A stretch of DNA of 64,000 nucleotides from Lentinus brumalis. Its lineage: Eukaryota > Basidiomycota > Agaricomycetes > Polyporales > Polyporaceae. Below the pieces are notes generated by a model, which ran no database searches, was not told where the DNA came from, and worked only from the letters and a program-made list of their open reading frames with translations. Of this stretch, positions 23,447-33,362 are shown piece after piece. Position numbers and translations under genes: made by a program. Numbering within the stretch: the stretch's first letter is position 1; every line of letters begins with the position of its first letter. The stretch covers positions 496,001-560,000 of the forward strand of contig MARA01000006.1 in NCBI GenBank assembly GCA_001792895.1. The letters are read 5' to 3'.

Positions 23447-23744
23447 TTCCAACTTATAGTAGTGTCTATGTACATTAAGTAGTCGTGCGTGCAAGTTGGA
23501 CGCTTGAATTGTATCCTATCAGTGTCGATATAAGTATACTTAAGTAACTTCAAACAAGTTACCTGTGGGTTACTTGTCAACCTAGCCACTCGTAAGTACC
23601 TGTGAAACTCGCGAGTATGGCACTCGCAAGTACAAGTATACCTGTGGGAACTACTTGCGCGAGTGTGAGTATTGATTTTCAGAACTGTCTACTTGCGAGT
23701 GACGAGTACGAGTGCACTCGCGAGTACACTCGTGCAGGTCCCTA

Positions 23745-23925
23745 GTGCACGCAGCGTGGGGTCGCCCTGATCCTGCTGGAAGGCCGCTGCGGATCTGAAC
23801 CCATGAAAGACTTCGTCGTCTGGATGCCCTATTCCTCGAAGATATACACCAATGGCCTCCTGGGCGGCTTCTTCAAAGATGAGATCGTATGACATGTCCG
23901 ACTGCTGAGCTGGGCTGGGGTGCAC
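23745..23925 (-). pseudogene. coding fragment beside hAT copy B, unrecognised
   Basis: An open frame on the minus strand reads MSYDLIFEEAAQEAIGVYLR then GIGHPDDEVFHGFRSAAAFQ and stays open until it meets the element at 23744. Together with the open frame at the other side of the A+B block (16304) it may be the 5' piece of the gene now ending at 14292, but the two flanks share no target duplication, so the link is not proved. Confidence 0.4.
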
Positions 23926-24244
23926 GCTGCGATACTGGATGGCCCGAATTACGGCTTCAACATATCGGTGAGCGATGCTGTCGTTCTCAACCTCGTGCGT
24001 TCCTGCCAGAAACAGTCAGTGCTGACCGCGAGCGGGCACGGTGACCCTCACCGGCGTGAGTCATATCGAGTATGTGATGGATGGAGGTTGCAGAGGGTTG
24101 CAGGTGGAAAGTGTGGGCGGGCGTCATGGTGGCCATATAAGCGCTCCCGCATCCCGACTAGGACGTCGCAACTAGGGAACTTGGATTCCGGCACAGTGAC
24201 GGACATACACATAGTCACATATTACGCTGTAGTATATGTACATG
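23926..24244. other. gap downstream of the integrase gene
   Basis: About 320 bases. I looked here for a partner of the 31.6 kb element end and saw none. No gene or repeat recognised. Confidence 0.4.
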
Positions 24245-25935
24245 CTACTCGAACCACGGAGTACAGAACGCCAAGGCAGATCGCCACAGCTGACGACGGA
24301 GCACCATGTCGCGTGACGCAAGATCGAAATGGTGGCTAAGATGTTGATTGAGCATGCTGACCACGTCGACGTGGAGCGGACAACGAGGAGGATCACATGT
24401 GACCTCGGAGAGATGACTAGGAACTGTCGTGTTCGCCGGCGGGGCGCCGCCCACGTCGCGGTTGTGCTCGCGATGGTGACGCATGAGAATGGGGTCCTGA
24501 AGCACTTCCCAGTCGACGCCATAGTTGACGATGTCCTCAATGGGTTCTTCCGGGGGAGGCCGGACGAGATGAGAGAGGCCGCGGGCACCATGCTCAGCCA
24601 CGCCGAAGAGAAACAACTCATGGGGGCTAGCAGTTTGCTCTCCTCGGATGTGCAGCCCGTGTGCGTTCCAGATGGCAGACCATTCCTGAGCGTCCTGGTT
24701 GATGGCGTGAAGGAACAGATGATGGATGAGCCATATATGAGCAGGGAGGTCGACGTCAAGGCCGTCGTAGTGCTCCAGCTCAAGGAAGAACGTCTTCCAT
24801 TTGCCGCCGAAACCGATCGTGACGTCAAACCACAGACGTTCGATGCGAGTGTTGTGGACGCTCCTGAAAGAGGGAGATCAGCCATTTGAGCGCATGCCGA
24901 CCAGGGGTGCGCACCTTCCCCATATATAGGACCCACGGTTAGCCCCGCGCTCTTGCTCCATATACGCGGCAACGCGTAAGTTCTCCGTACCATGGTCGCC
25001 GCGGACGCGGCTGGGCAAACCGTGTTGACGGACTGTCTCTAGGAACAGGTCTAACACCGTCTGAGCGCGATTGTTCGTATGCACCCGAATGCCAGTGACG
25101 TAGCGGGAGAAGCCGTCGATAAAACAGTGGATGACGAATTTCCAGCGGATGAGGCCTGGGAGGGGGCATGAGAGACAGGAGGGCTAGGAGTGATGAGGGG
25201 TACGCACCGTGCTGGCCGTCATGATGGACAAGCGAGTTAGGGCCAGGGACCTTGTATTTCTTGCGGATAATACGACGCCGCGCGAAGTCGGGCGGGGCCC
25301 CGCGAATGCGCACACATGCGCGACGGACGCGGCTCTCTGGGACGCGGTAACCACGGGCTCGGAGGGCACCAACCAGCATGACATGCCCGAAGCCCGGGTA
25401 CGCGGTCAGGATGTCGGCGAGGGTGGCGTCTAGCTCGTGATCTGAGAGCGTGGATACGGGAGCAGTCTGCGAGGTATGGACACGAGATTGGGTGCCGTCG
25501 GGGTTGTTGACATGGCGGAATACAGGAGGGGCGGGTTGTACGAGACCCTGGCGAAGGGCCTCACGGCGGACATGCCGGGAAGAACACTTGAGCACTTTGG
25601 AGATTCGAGCGGGACCTCGAACTGCCAGCGCATGGCGGAGGAACGTGGGGTCGATTGGCTGGGGAGGGCGACCTCGTTTGCCGGTACGAACAGTCTGGAT
25701 GATGGGAAGAGAGGGTAGCTCAGGGGGATCGATCGACTTGTGCCGCGCGTCGTCGAGAGCAGCGACGATGTGCACTAAGTTGTCCCGCAAGGTGCGGTAC
25801 TCAGCGGGAGGGAGGACATGGTGGTTCTGAGAGATGTCAGGAGCAGAAGAAAGATATATACGTGGCCGCGTACCTGCTCTGCAGCGGAATACAGTGACAT
25901 GACCAAAGTGCGCACTTCGGCGAGACGAGTCGGGT

Positions 25936-25943
25936 CGCCGACA
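25936..25943 (+). repeat. target-site duplication, left (CGCCGACA)
   Basis: CGCCGACA directly precedes the terminal repeat of hAT copy C and is repeated exactly at 30766-30773. Eight bases is the standard hAT duplication length. Confidence 0.97.
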
Positions 25944-26241
25944 TAGGGACCTGCACGAGTGTACTCGCGAGTGCACTCGTACTCGTCACTCGCAAGTAGA
26001 CAGTTCTGAAAATCAATACTCACACTCGCGCAAGTAGTTCCCACAGGTATACTTGTACTTGCGAGTGCCATACTCGCGAGTTTCACAGGTACTTACGAGT
26101 GGCTAGGTTGACAAGTAACCCACAGGTAACTTGTTTGAAGTTACTTAAGTATACTTATATCGACACTGATAGGATACAATTCAAGCGTCCAACTTGCACG
26201 CACGACTACTTAATGTACATAGACACTACTATAAGTTGGAA

Positions 26242-26819
26242 CTAGTCTAGATCAACAAGGTCGGGAACTTCTGAGTCAGAAACATCGTCGGCGAGGCCTT
26301 GAGCAGCGGGATGCAACACGACACTGATCGGGTAGAACTCTGTAGCTGAGGGACGGCCGTGAGCAAGGTAGACTCCCTGTGGCGAGACCCATGCGTCGGA
26401 GACCTCATCGTAATGACGCCGCTGTGCTTGAGCGTGACGTGCACCCGTCGAGAAGACACGTTCAACGGGATCAGAGGAGGAGGGCAGAGGACGAAGGGTA
26501 AGGAGCTGGCACGTCGCACATTATGAATCAAGTTAGCCCTGCGTAGGTATCAGCGCATAGGGCTGGGACTCACCGATATGTACCCCGTAATAAACGCAAC
26601 CACATCGTGCTGCTTGTCAGCGGGAAGAGCTTGGATGACCGGGGCATTGAGACAGAGTCGAACGACAGAATCCGTAAGGTGGATGAAGTCGGGTATGCGC
26701 GATCCGACAGACAGACGAGCTGCTGCGGCAAGGAATGGACAGACGGTGTGTAAGATGGCGGTTATGTTGGACGGAGAGCTTGTATGATCTGGGGACCGTG
26801 GGCGGGACAAATCAGCCAT
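26242..26819 (-). CDS. small accessory protein of the hAT element (copy C), 169 residues
   Basis: Exact mirror of the copy B gene: start at 26819, intron 26506-26573, stop at 26242. It carries the same PVERVFSTG signature and acidic DLVDLD end. Its unchanged frame and splice sites in a copy with an intact target duplication show it travels with the element and is not host sequence trapped at one site. Confidence 0.75.
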
Positions 26820-26910
26820 GGTTGGGCGACGGGAGGTGCGTGCCGATGTGGGCACTGTGGAGGCGGGGAACCTGAGACAATATCGAGGAAGACGAGTGAC
26901 ATACCTGGGA

Positions 26911-26917
26911 TTTTATA
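26911..26917 (-). promoter_or_regulatory. TATA box of the small hAT gene (copy C)
   Basis: Mirror of the TATAAAA in copy B, 98 bases upstream of the start at 26819. Confidence 0.6.
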
Positions 26918-27493
26918 CGTGTCCTTGCCTCCCGCTCTACTCCATAGACCCTCAAATGTTTGACCGTCCAGTGTCTCAGCTCCGTACGTGTGTTGGTTCA
27001 AGCAAACGAAGGACACAATCGTTGGCCGCGAGGCACAAAGGACGTCCGCTGATTGTCGAGCTCAAGAGGCCGCTTTGACGTGAGTTCATTGTCCAAGCAA
27101 GAGAAAAGAAGGTCAAAGCATGGGTGGCAGAGGCTGAAGTCGGGACAAACGGGATACGTGGAGGGGACAACGCGTTGGCTGAACGTGCCCGGGAGCTGCG
27201 GCAGGTGGCAGTGCAGCGTACCCTTTGTGGCGCCCTGGCGGTGTGGTCGTAGCAACTCAACATGCTCCGGACAAAGCACAAGAGCCTCCGCAAAGCAAGG
27301 CTTTGTTCAAGCCAAGACTGCGGAGTTTGGCTTGGCCGGCCAGGAGACTCATGATTAAAAGGCCGTCGAGCAAACCGTCCAGCCTCAGACCATCGCCTCT
27401 GTCTATCCCCGCGGTTACTCCTCCGAATCAGCCACACTCATCTGTGCCACTCACCAGCCACACTCGTCCACGCTCCCCCAATCCTTCCTTGTG

Positions 27494-30400
27494 ATGGCGA
27501 AGGGGAACAAGCGGACTCGAGCTGAGTCCAGTCCTCCGCAGAGCCGCCCTGCGAGTCCATCCGCAGAGTCGACCTCAACAGCGACGGCCTCCCAGACCAC
27601 GCAGCCTAACAAGAAGGCTAAGACCGCCTTCGATAAACGTTGGAAGACGGACAAGTACACGCCGCAGGAGGTTTTGAGTACGTTCTGCTTTGTCTTACAT
27701 GTCTTGCATTGATGCTCACACATTCTACGCGCGTTCAGAGAAGCAAATGGAGAAGTGGACGTCAAAATTCTACGAGCACTACGACATGCCTCCGAAGATC
27801 GTACTCGAGAAGGGAGAGTGGAAATACAAGTTTAGATGTCCACGGTGAGTAATAGTACACATCCATACTCCCGTGCGAAGTACTGACATCTCAACAGCAC
27901 CGGGACAGTCCTCACCCGTGCGCGCACCGATAATTCGACGACGAACCTCAAGAATCACGCGGAGGCATGTAGTCCGCCCCCTCCAGGCACTCCCGGTACA
28001 ATTGCCGACTACGCCCAGGGTGCCAGCTATACCCACGCGAAGTTCCGATATCTTCTGTCTGTATGGGTGACGCGGTGCCACCGCCCATTCGCAATTGTTG
28101 AGGACGAACCCCTCCTGGAGATATTCAAGATGCTATATGCGAAGACAGTCGTCCCCTCAGCCACTACAATCTCGAGAGACGTCAAAGAAGTCTTCATGCT
28201 TGCCAAGCGTGAGATAGCAAGCTACCTCCAGTCGCAACGTGGCCTCATTCATATCATGTTTGATGGCTGGACCTCGCCGAACGTTCTATCGTTCTTAGGC
28301 GTCGTCGTATGCTTCGAGGAGAGGGGTGATCTCAAGTCAATCCTTCTGGACTACATCCGGTACGTCTCCCTTCTCGCCTTGTCCTTTTCCGTCGCTTCGG
28401 CTCACAGTTTTCTGTGTCAGGCTGCGTCGCAGTCATACAGGCGAGTACCTTGCTGAGGAGCTCAGCAAGTGTCTTGAGACGTTCGGGATCTCGGACAAGG
28501 TACGTCGAACCATCTATACTTACATCTGCCACCGTACTTATCCAGAGCCTCTGCTATCATAGATTTACGGGCAAACAGCTGACAATGCATCAAACAACGA
28601 CACCATGGTTGCTGCGCTCGAGAATCTTCTCCCCGGACCGAGTGGTGAGCGGACGCGCATACGATGCATGTGCCATATCTTGAACTTGGTCGTCAAGGTG
28701 CGTTCTGTCCGGTCTTTTTCTGAATTGTCTACAGTCTGGTAGTCTGATACTGATGTATCTGTTATGTGCAGGCCATCCTTCGCCCATTCAACAAGGCGAC
28801 GAGCAGGAAGGACCGCCAAGTTAAGGCAATCCGAGTCACCCACGACGAGGACACGGACGATAGCGCAGATGAAGACGGGGACCTCGGGTCCGGCGATGAA
28901 GACGGAGACGATTTCGAGGACGACGATGAAGACGACACCGAGCTTGAAGAGGACGAGGTGGACGAGTACGAGGTCGATCCAGACCAGGCGGCCAGCGATG
29001 CCTTGGTCATTGACAAGCTCGAAGCCAAGGCCCGGAAGTCGTTCAACATCTCCGAAGACGACCTCAAGTTCGGCCGGACGACCCTATCCAAGGTATGACA
29101 TTCAGATCTACCTGCCTGCATACCTCGTGCTCACGTCGACGATGATGCAGCTGCATAGCCTCACGAAACGCGTTCACAACAGTCCCACTCTGACTGACGA
29201 TCTTGCAGAGCTTTGCAAGAAGTATGACCGCAAACCATTGAAGGTTGTCAAGTCAGTCCCGACTCGCTGGAACAGTGTCGCGATGGAGTCCAAGCGTGCG
29301 ATCTATCTCCGGGTGCCGTTGGACGCCCTGGTCTCTCTCCCCCGTCATAACCCTACTCGCGGCCGAGGGCGTAAGCTCAAGACCCTCAAGCTGTCTCAGA
29401 CCCAGTGGCAGATGCTGGAACAACTAGCACCAATACTCTCGGTGAGTCGCTCTGTTACCCCGGGTGTTCTGACCGTAAGTTAACCATTGTTGCAGCATTT
29501 CCTCAATGCCACTGAGCGTATGTCAGTTTCGAAGCGGCCGCTCCTACACAACGTCATCCTCATCATTGACATACTCGAGGCCATGCTCAAGAAGGCCGCG
29601 AACGACACCAAGCTGCACCCTCTCGTTCGGTATGGCGTCACACTCGGGCGCGACGTCTTAAACAAGTACTATAGCAAGACCGACGAGTCGATCATGTATC
29701 GCTGTGCCATACGTAAGTTTCCACTGAGCTCGCTCACGATTCTATCACTAACCACTCATTATGTCATAGTCTTGCATCCGAAGCACAAGACACAGTATTT
29801 CGTCAATGAGAAGTGGCTGCCCGATTGGATCGAGACCGCAAAGGATATCCTCCGTCAGGAATGGCAGCGGTATAAGCCCGTGACAGCGACTGCGGCTACG
29901 GTAACCGACACACCGGTATGTTATCAACCCTACTTGTCCCGTACTGCTCATGAATCTATACCGCAACTCTGCGTTGTAGGCCGACGACATCTTTGCAGTT
30001 GCACTAGACAGCGCCAGCGTATCCGTCGATTCCGATGCGCTCGAAGACTATTTCAACACCCCCGTCATCCCCAGCGTGAACGATCCAATCAAGTACTGGC
30101 ACGTACTTGATGACGGGAACACTCCGCTCGCACGGATGGCTCTTGATATCATGTCTGCACCCGGTGGGTTCCACGCTGACTATATTTGGCGACAATGTGC
30201 TGATCTGAATCGATTCAAGCTGCCTCTGTTGATGTTGAGCGAGCCTTCTCGCGCGGCGGGCTGACGGTCTCGAAGCTCCGGCATAACCTTTCAGATGAGT
30301 CTACTCGTGCGGCAACGGTCTTAAGCTCATGGACTAAGGTCCCTGGACTCGTCCCTGAGCGGGATGTCATCCAGCTCTTCGAGCAGAAGGCGAAGCGAGG

Positions 30401-30500
30401 GAAGGGGAAGGGGAAGTCCGCCGGCAGTCCAGCACCACCAGCCGACTCAGGCCCGGACGATGATGGTGATGATGATGATGATGTCGTTATTGTATCTTGA
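27494..30500 (+). CDS. hAT transposase (copy C), 801 residues
   Basis: Eleven exons: 27494-27677, 27739-27844, 27898-28359, 28421-28499, 28563-28697, 28772-29092, 29151-29441, 29496-29712, 29770-29915, 29980-30163 and 30220-30500. They sum to 2,406 bases, an exact 802 codons with the stop. The ATG at 27494 follows CTTGTG; a TATA-like ATTAAAA lies about 135 bases upstream. Motifs: BED-like finger (residues about 85-120), FDGWTS (first Asp), TADNASNND (second Asp), CMCHILN, acidic insertion, and SVDVERAFSRGG (catalytic Glu and dimerisation). The tail is GKGKGKSAGS followed by an Asp run. No stop, frameshift or lost splice site was seen, so this is a candidate active transposase. Confidence 0.96.
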
Positions 30501-30765
30501 TGCTTATGTGTACTACTCACTACTTCACTACTTATATGACTGCTTCATTCAAGTTTGAACCTGCACTCTACATGTTTAGGCCTTCAAACCTTCAAACCTG
30601 TAAGGAAGGACTCACGAGTTACTTGCCTGCACCAAAATCGATACTCGTACTCGCGGATACCCGTGGGAAACGAGTTACTTGTACTCATGAGTATATTACT
30701 TGCAAGTGTTCCCACGAGTGAACTTGCACACACTCACGAGTAATCAATACTCGTGCAGGTCCCTA

Positions 30766-30773
30766 CGCCGACA
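30766..30773 (+). repeat. target-site duplication, right (CGCCGACA)
   Basis: Identical to 25936-25943; it marks the far side of the hAT copy C insertion. Confidence 0.97.
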
Positions 30774-31140
30774 TATGCTCGCAGGGCGACTTGAACGCGC
30801 TGCTGGAGGTTAAGGTACGATTGACGTATGTTGTTCAACTGGGTGAACATCAATTGGTTCTGTAACTCGTGCTGGGAGGGCATAGTGGAACTCTATGGAG
30901 GACAGGATGGCTGGAGTTGTCTGTCGGAGGCCTGAAGCTGAAGCTGTAAAGCTTTGCAGGGGAAGCGGCGCGCACATGGGACGCGGGGCGCACATGGCGG
31001 AGGCGGGGCGGGGTCGGGGATTGCGTGCGATGGCCCACGGCACGGCCGCCGACCAGGGCGGAGGGTTCGGACGCGGAGGCCGACGTCGACGTCAGTGGCG
31101 TGAATGCCAAGCCCCGGCAGGACATAGTCGCCGTGCAACG

Positions 31141-31575
31141 CAGAGCAAAAGGTTGCAAAGGGCTGCAAGAGGGGAATGGGGGGGGACGTGGTGAGGCGCC
31201 GGTTGAGTTTCGCCTGGAAGGCGGCCTGCAAAAGGGTATCAAATTGGGTGCAAAAGGGTGCAAGTCGGTGCAAGGATTGTCATGAACGGCAAGGGCTCAC
31301 ATAGCGCTGGTAAAGTAGATGCTTGCCGGATGTCGAAGCATATTGTTACAAAGAGGTTGCAAACCGCTGCAAGTGGGTGCAAAAGGGAAGAGAAGGAAAT
31401 ATGGGCGCCTATCGAGTGCGTCTATACGGATTTCCGCACGCATTGCAAAGCGGTGCAAGACGTTGCAAGTGGCTGCAAGCCGTGTCAAGCTAGCTGCAAA
31501 AGCGTGCAAAGAGGAGCAAAGCGTTGCAAACTCGAGCAAAACAGTGCAAACGGTATCAAACGGCTGCAAAAGTCG
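31141..31575 (-). repeat. 10-base-phased GCAAA array (copy 2)
   Basis: Read on the minus strand it is the same TTTGCA array as at 2271-2502. Two clusters, 31141-31280 and 31340-31575. In 31443-31575 cores recur every 10 bases with few exceptions (TTGCAAAGCG GTGCAAGACG and onward), while the spacer bases differ. It is upstream of the integrase-type gene (start 30883) and ends about 110 bases before the ATG of the CREG-like gene on the other strand, so it lies between two divergent promoters. Confidence 0.75.
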
Positions 31576-31622
31576 TGCTCCAGGGTATTATTGTCCGAGA
31601 AACCGCGTCATAGTTATCAGAT
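31574..31622. repeat. putative element end, similar to 2218-2270
   Basis: Contains CTCCAGGG, TATTATTGTCC, GAAACCGCGTCATAG and TTATC, matching the minus strand of 2218-2270 in the same order. It forms the outer edge of the integrase unit beside the CREG-like gene. Confidence 0.5.
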
Positions 31623-31685
31623 TAGATGAACGGACGCCTTCCTTATCCTCTTCCCACCACCTCCGCTCGTGTATACATGCTCGCT

Positions 31686-32650
31686 ATGTGGCCGCGTTCG
31701 TTCATCAGTTCTCTTTTCTTCGTGTTCTCGGCCCTCAGCGTGTATGCATGGGAGACCGTGGAGGAGGCAGGTCGGTGACTATGAAGCTCGAAGGATACTG
31801 TAAGAGGACTAACGTTCTCTCAATCAGCGGTGTTTGCCCGGCAATTAGTCAACAATGTGTCCATAGGCACCATGGCTACTGTCTATCCAGCAGACCATGC
31901 ATCGCTCGCAGGTACGGACATAGCGTGATCGTATGAAGTGGTATGTCGCGTTACAACCGATCGCTTCGAAGGAGAACCATTTTCACTGCAAGAATATTAC
32001 GCCAGGCACGTCAGATCATTCAAGAGGAGGCTGGCTTGCCATTTGGCTGACCTGGATTCCCTTCGATCGTCACAGCTGCCATCTGAATGGCTCACTCACG
32101 CTCCTGTTCATGCCCATCTCCCGCCATAGCCAGAACATCCTCCTATCTCCCGCCCATGTCGCCTCGATCTCCGTCTGGAGCGATCGTCCTGCCGCGAGTC
32201 GGCCCCGCGTATCGCTGACTGGCAACGTCACTTTGTTTCCGGTCGTCGACGATACCCCGGATAGGGAGGGCATTCAGGAGTGCTATCTCGCACAGCATCC
32301 GGACGCGCGTTGGTGGCTCCCTGGCCGGAGCGAGCCACATACGGTCAGTACTTACAGTATCTCCTGACAGCAACACTGTCGCCATGTTGCGCCGCTGAAC
32401 GCATTACAATCCTATGTAGGTATACTGGGCCCGTTTTGATCCCCACGTATGTCATTCATTAATGGCCCTCTGTACTAACGTCATCGCTAGCTCGCGCTGA
32501 CCTAGTCTTACATATTGACAGTCCATCTATTACGTTGGCGGGTTTGGAAGCGAGCATTACATCGGATACATTCCATTGGCTATGTATCAAGCCGCTCTGC
32601 CTGCCGACCAGGTCGTAATCGGCGGAAGGTTCTTAGTCACGCAAGACTGA
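31686..32650 (+). CDS. CREG-like secreted protein (FMN-binding split-barrel fold)
   Basis: Start MWPRSFISSLFFVFSALSVY gives a clear signal peptide, so the product is secreted or enters the endomembrane system. Exons 31686-31770, 31828-31911 (AVFARQLVNNVSIGTMATVY), one from 31972 (GEPFSLQEYYA), then NGSLTLLFMPISRHSQNILL and SPAHVASISVWSD, a short exon YWARFDPH, and a last exon IYYVGGFGSEHYIGYIPLAM ending at the TGA 32648-32650. GTMATVYP, MPIS...N.L.SP, ARWWLPG and YYVGGFG...GYIPL are typical of the CREG (PF13883) family, which shares the pyridoxamine-phosphate-oxidase barrel but usually lacks the enzyme activity. The intron between EYYA and the NGSL exon was not solved exactly. Its 5' region abuts the phased array. 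Confidence 0.85.
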
Positions 32651-33362
32651 GGAGCCGCAGCCTTGCATGCGATCGCGACTGGAGGGCCGAACGTCGACGT
32701 CAACGTTCAGCATGCAATCAGCTTCTCTTGACGGACGCTACCTCCATTTCACTTACAGAGTATGTATACATAGAACCGCATTGCTATGACGCTGTAACGA
32801 CGTCGCTCTATACCCTCTGAATGCTGTGGCCTTCAAGTTCCGTATGGCTGAGACTTTGTGGCATGAGATTTTGCGAGACAGTGATGCGTATTACGGCGCA
32901 GTAACGAGAAGGAAGTGACCCTGTATCCAGCCTCCTGAGATCTCATGGATATTCAGGAACTTCACGCAGTTGGAAAGGCTATCTGGCACGCGAAACCCAT
33001 CAAGGCAGTGACGTTGCGCACGCGATTGCCAACACAGGCAGATGTAGCTTCAAGCGACCCACTAGTCCCGCGGCCCCGCGTTCTACGGATGCAGTTAAGT
33101 ACGAGAAGTTGCATCGCAGCAGCATGACCGAGGCGGATACTATGACGGACGCTGCAATCTATCAAAGACGACTGTCAAATGCGTCGCAGTACACGTCGTC
33201 CGAACAGCTAACGCACAGAGGAGGAAACGCGGACGCAGTATGGTGTCCTTGTACACTGAACCAGACTGCAATCGGACTCAAGCACCCGCGACAATGGTCT
33301 ACTCGCATCCCTGAAAGCATCTACGTCCCGCGGCTCAGCGTTGGGCGCTGAACGTCGTCGCC
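32651..33362. other. intergenic, no gene seen
   Basis: About 700 bases between two gene ends (convergent). Only short frames; nothing recognised. Confidence 0.5.

Larger units (their letters stand above)
18923..23744 (-). mobile_element. hAT transposon copy B, complete (4,822 bases)
   Basis: Bounded by TAGGGACCTGCACGAGT at 18923 and its inverse ACTCGTGCAGGTCCCTA ending at 23744. It has the same length as copy C and mirrors it (position x here equals 49688 minus x in C). It carries a transposase on the minus strand and a small divergent gene on the plus strand. Both ends are rich in short palindromic repeats of the ACTCG(C/T)GAGT type. Flanks are GGGGACGA (inside copy A) on the left and GTGCACGC on the right, so no simple target duplication is visible. 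Confidence 0.97.
25944..30765 (+). mobile_element. hAT transposon copy C, complete (4,822 bases)
   Basis: Terminal inverted repeats TAGGGACCTGCACGAGT (25944) and ACTCGTGCAGGTCCCTA (ending 30765), flanked by a perfect 8-base duplication CGCCGACA. It has the same length as copy B and opposite orientation; all frames of B are reproduced exactly. It carries transposase (plus strand) and the small divergent gene (minus strand). Inserted in exon 1 of the integrase-type gene. Confidence 0.98.
24245..30883 (-). pseudogene. DDE integrase-type gene interrupted by hAT copy C
   Basis: Exon 1 begins with the ATG at 30883 (MPSQHELQNQLMFTQLNN), runs to 30766, is cut by hAT copy C, and resumes at 25943 (VGDPTRLAEVRTLVMSLYSA) to 25874. 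Exon 2 is 25826-25208 (NHHVLPPAEYRTLRDNL to SLVHHDGQH); later exons run from 25155 to the stop at 24245. Removing the element and one copy of the 8-base duplication restores one open frame. The rve-like catalytic triad is visible: Asp in HHDGQHG, Asp in RGDHGTEN, Glu in RIERLWFDV, followed by GGKWKTFFLELEHYDGLD and AHIWLIHHLFLHAINQDAQEW. A helix-turn-helix-like region with GPARISKVLKCSSRHVRREA precedes the core. The product would bind DNA and perform strand transfer. All other exons look intact, so the hAT insertion is the only evident break. Confidence 0.85.

Noticed and set aside
23926..24244. Left end of the integrase unit matching the 31.6 kb terminal sequence
   Set aside because: No ordered match to the TTGTCC...CGTCATAG blocks was found in either orientation.
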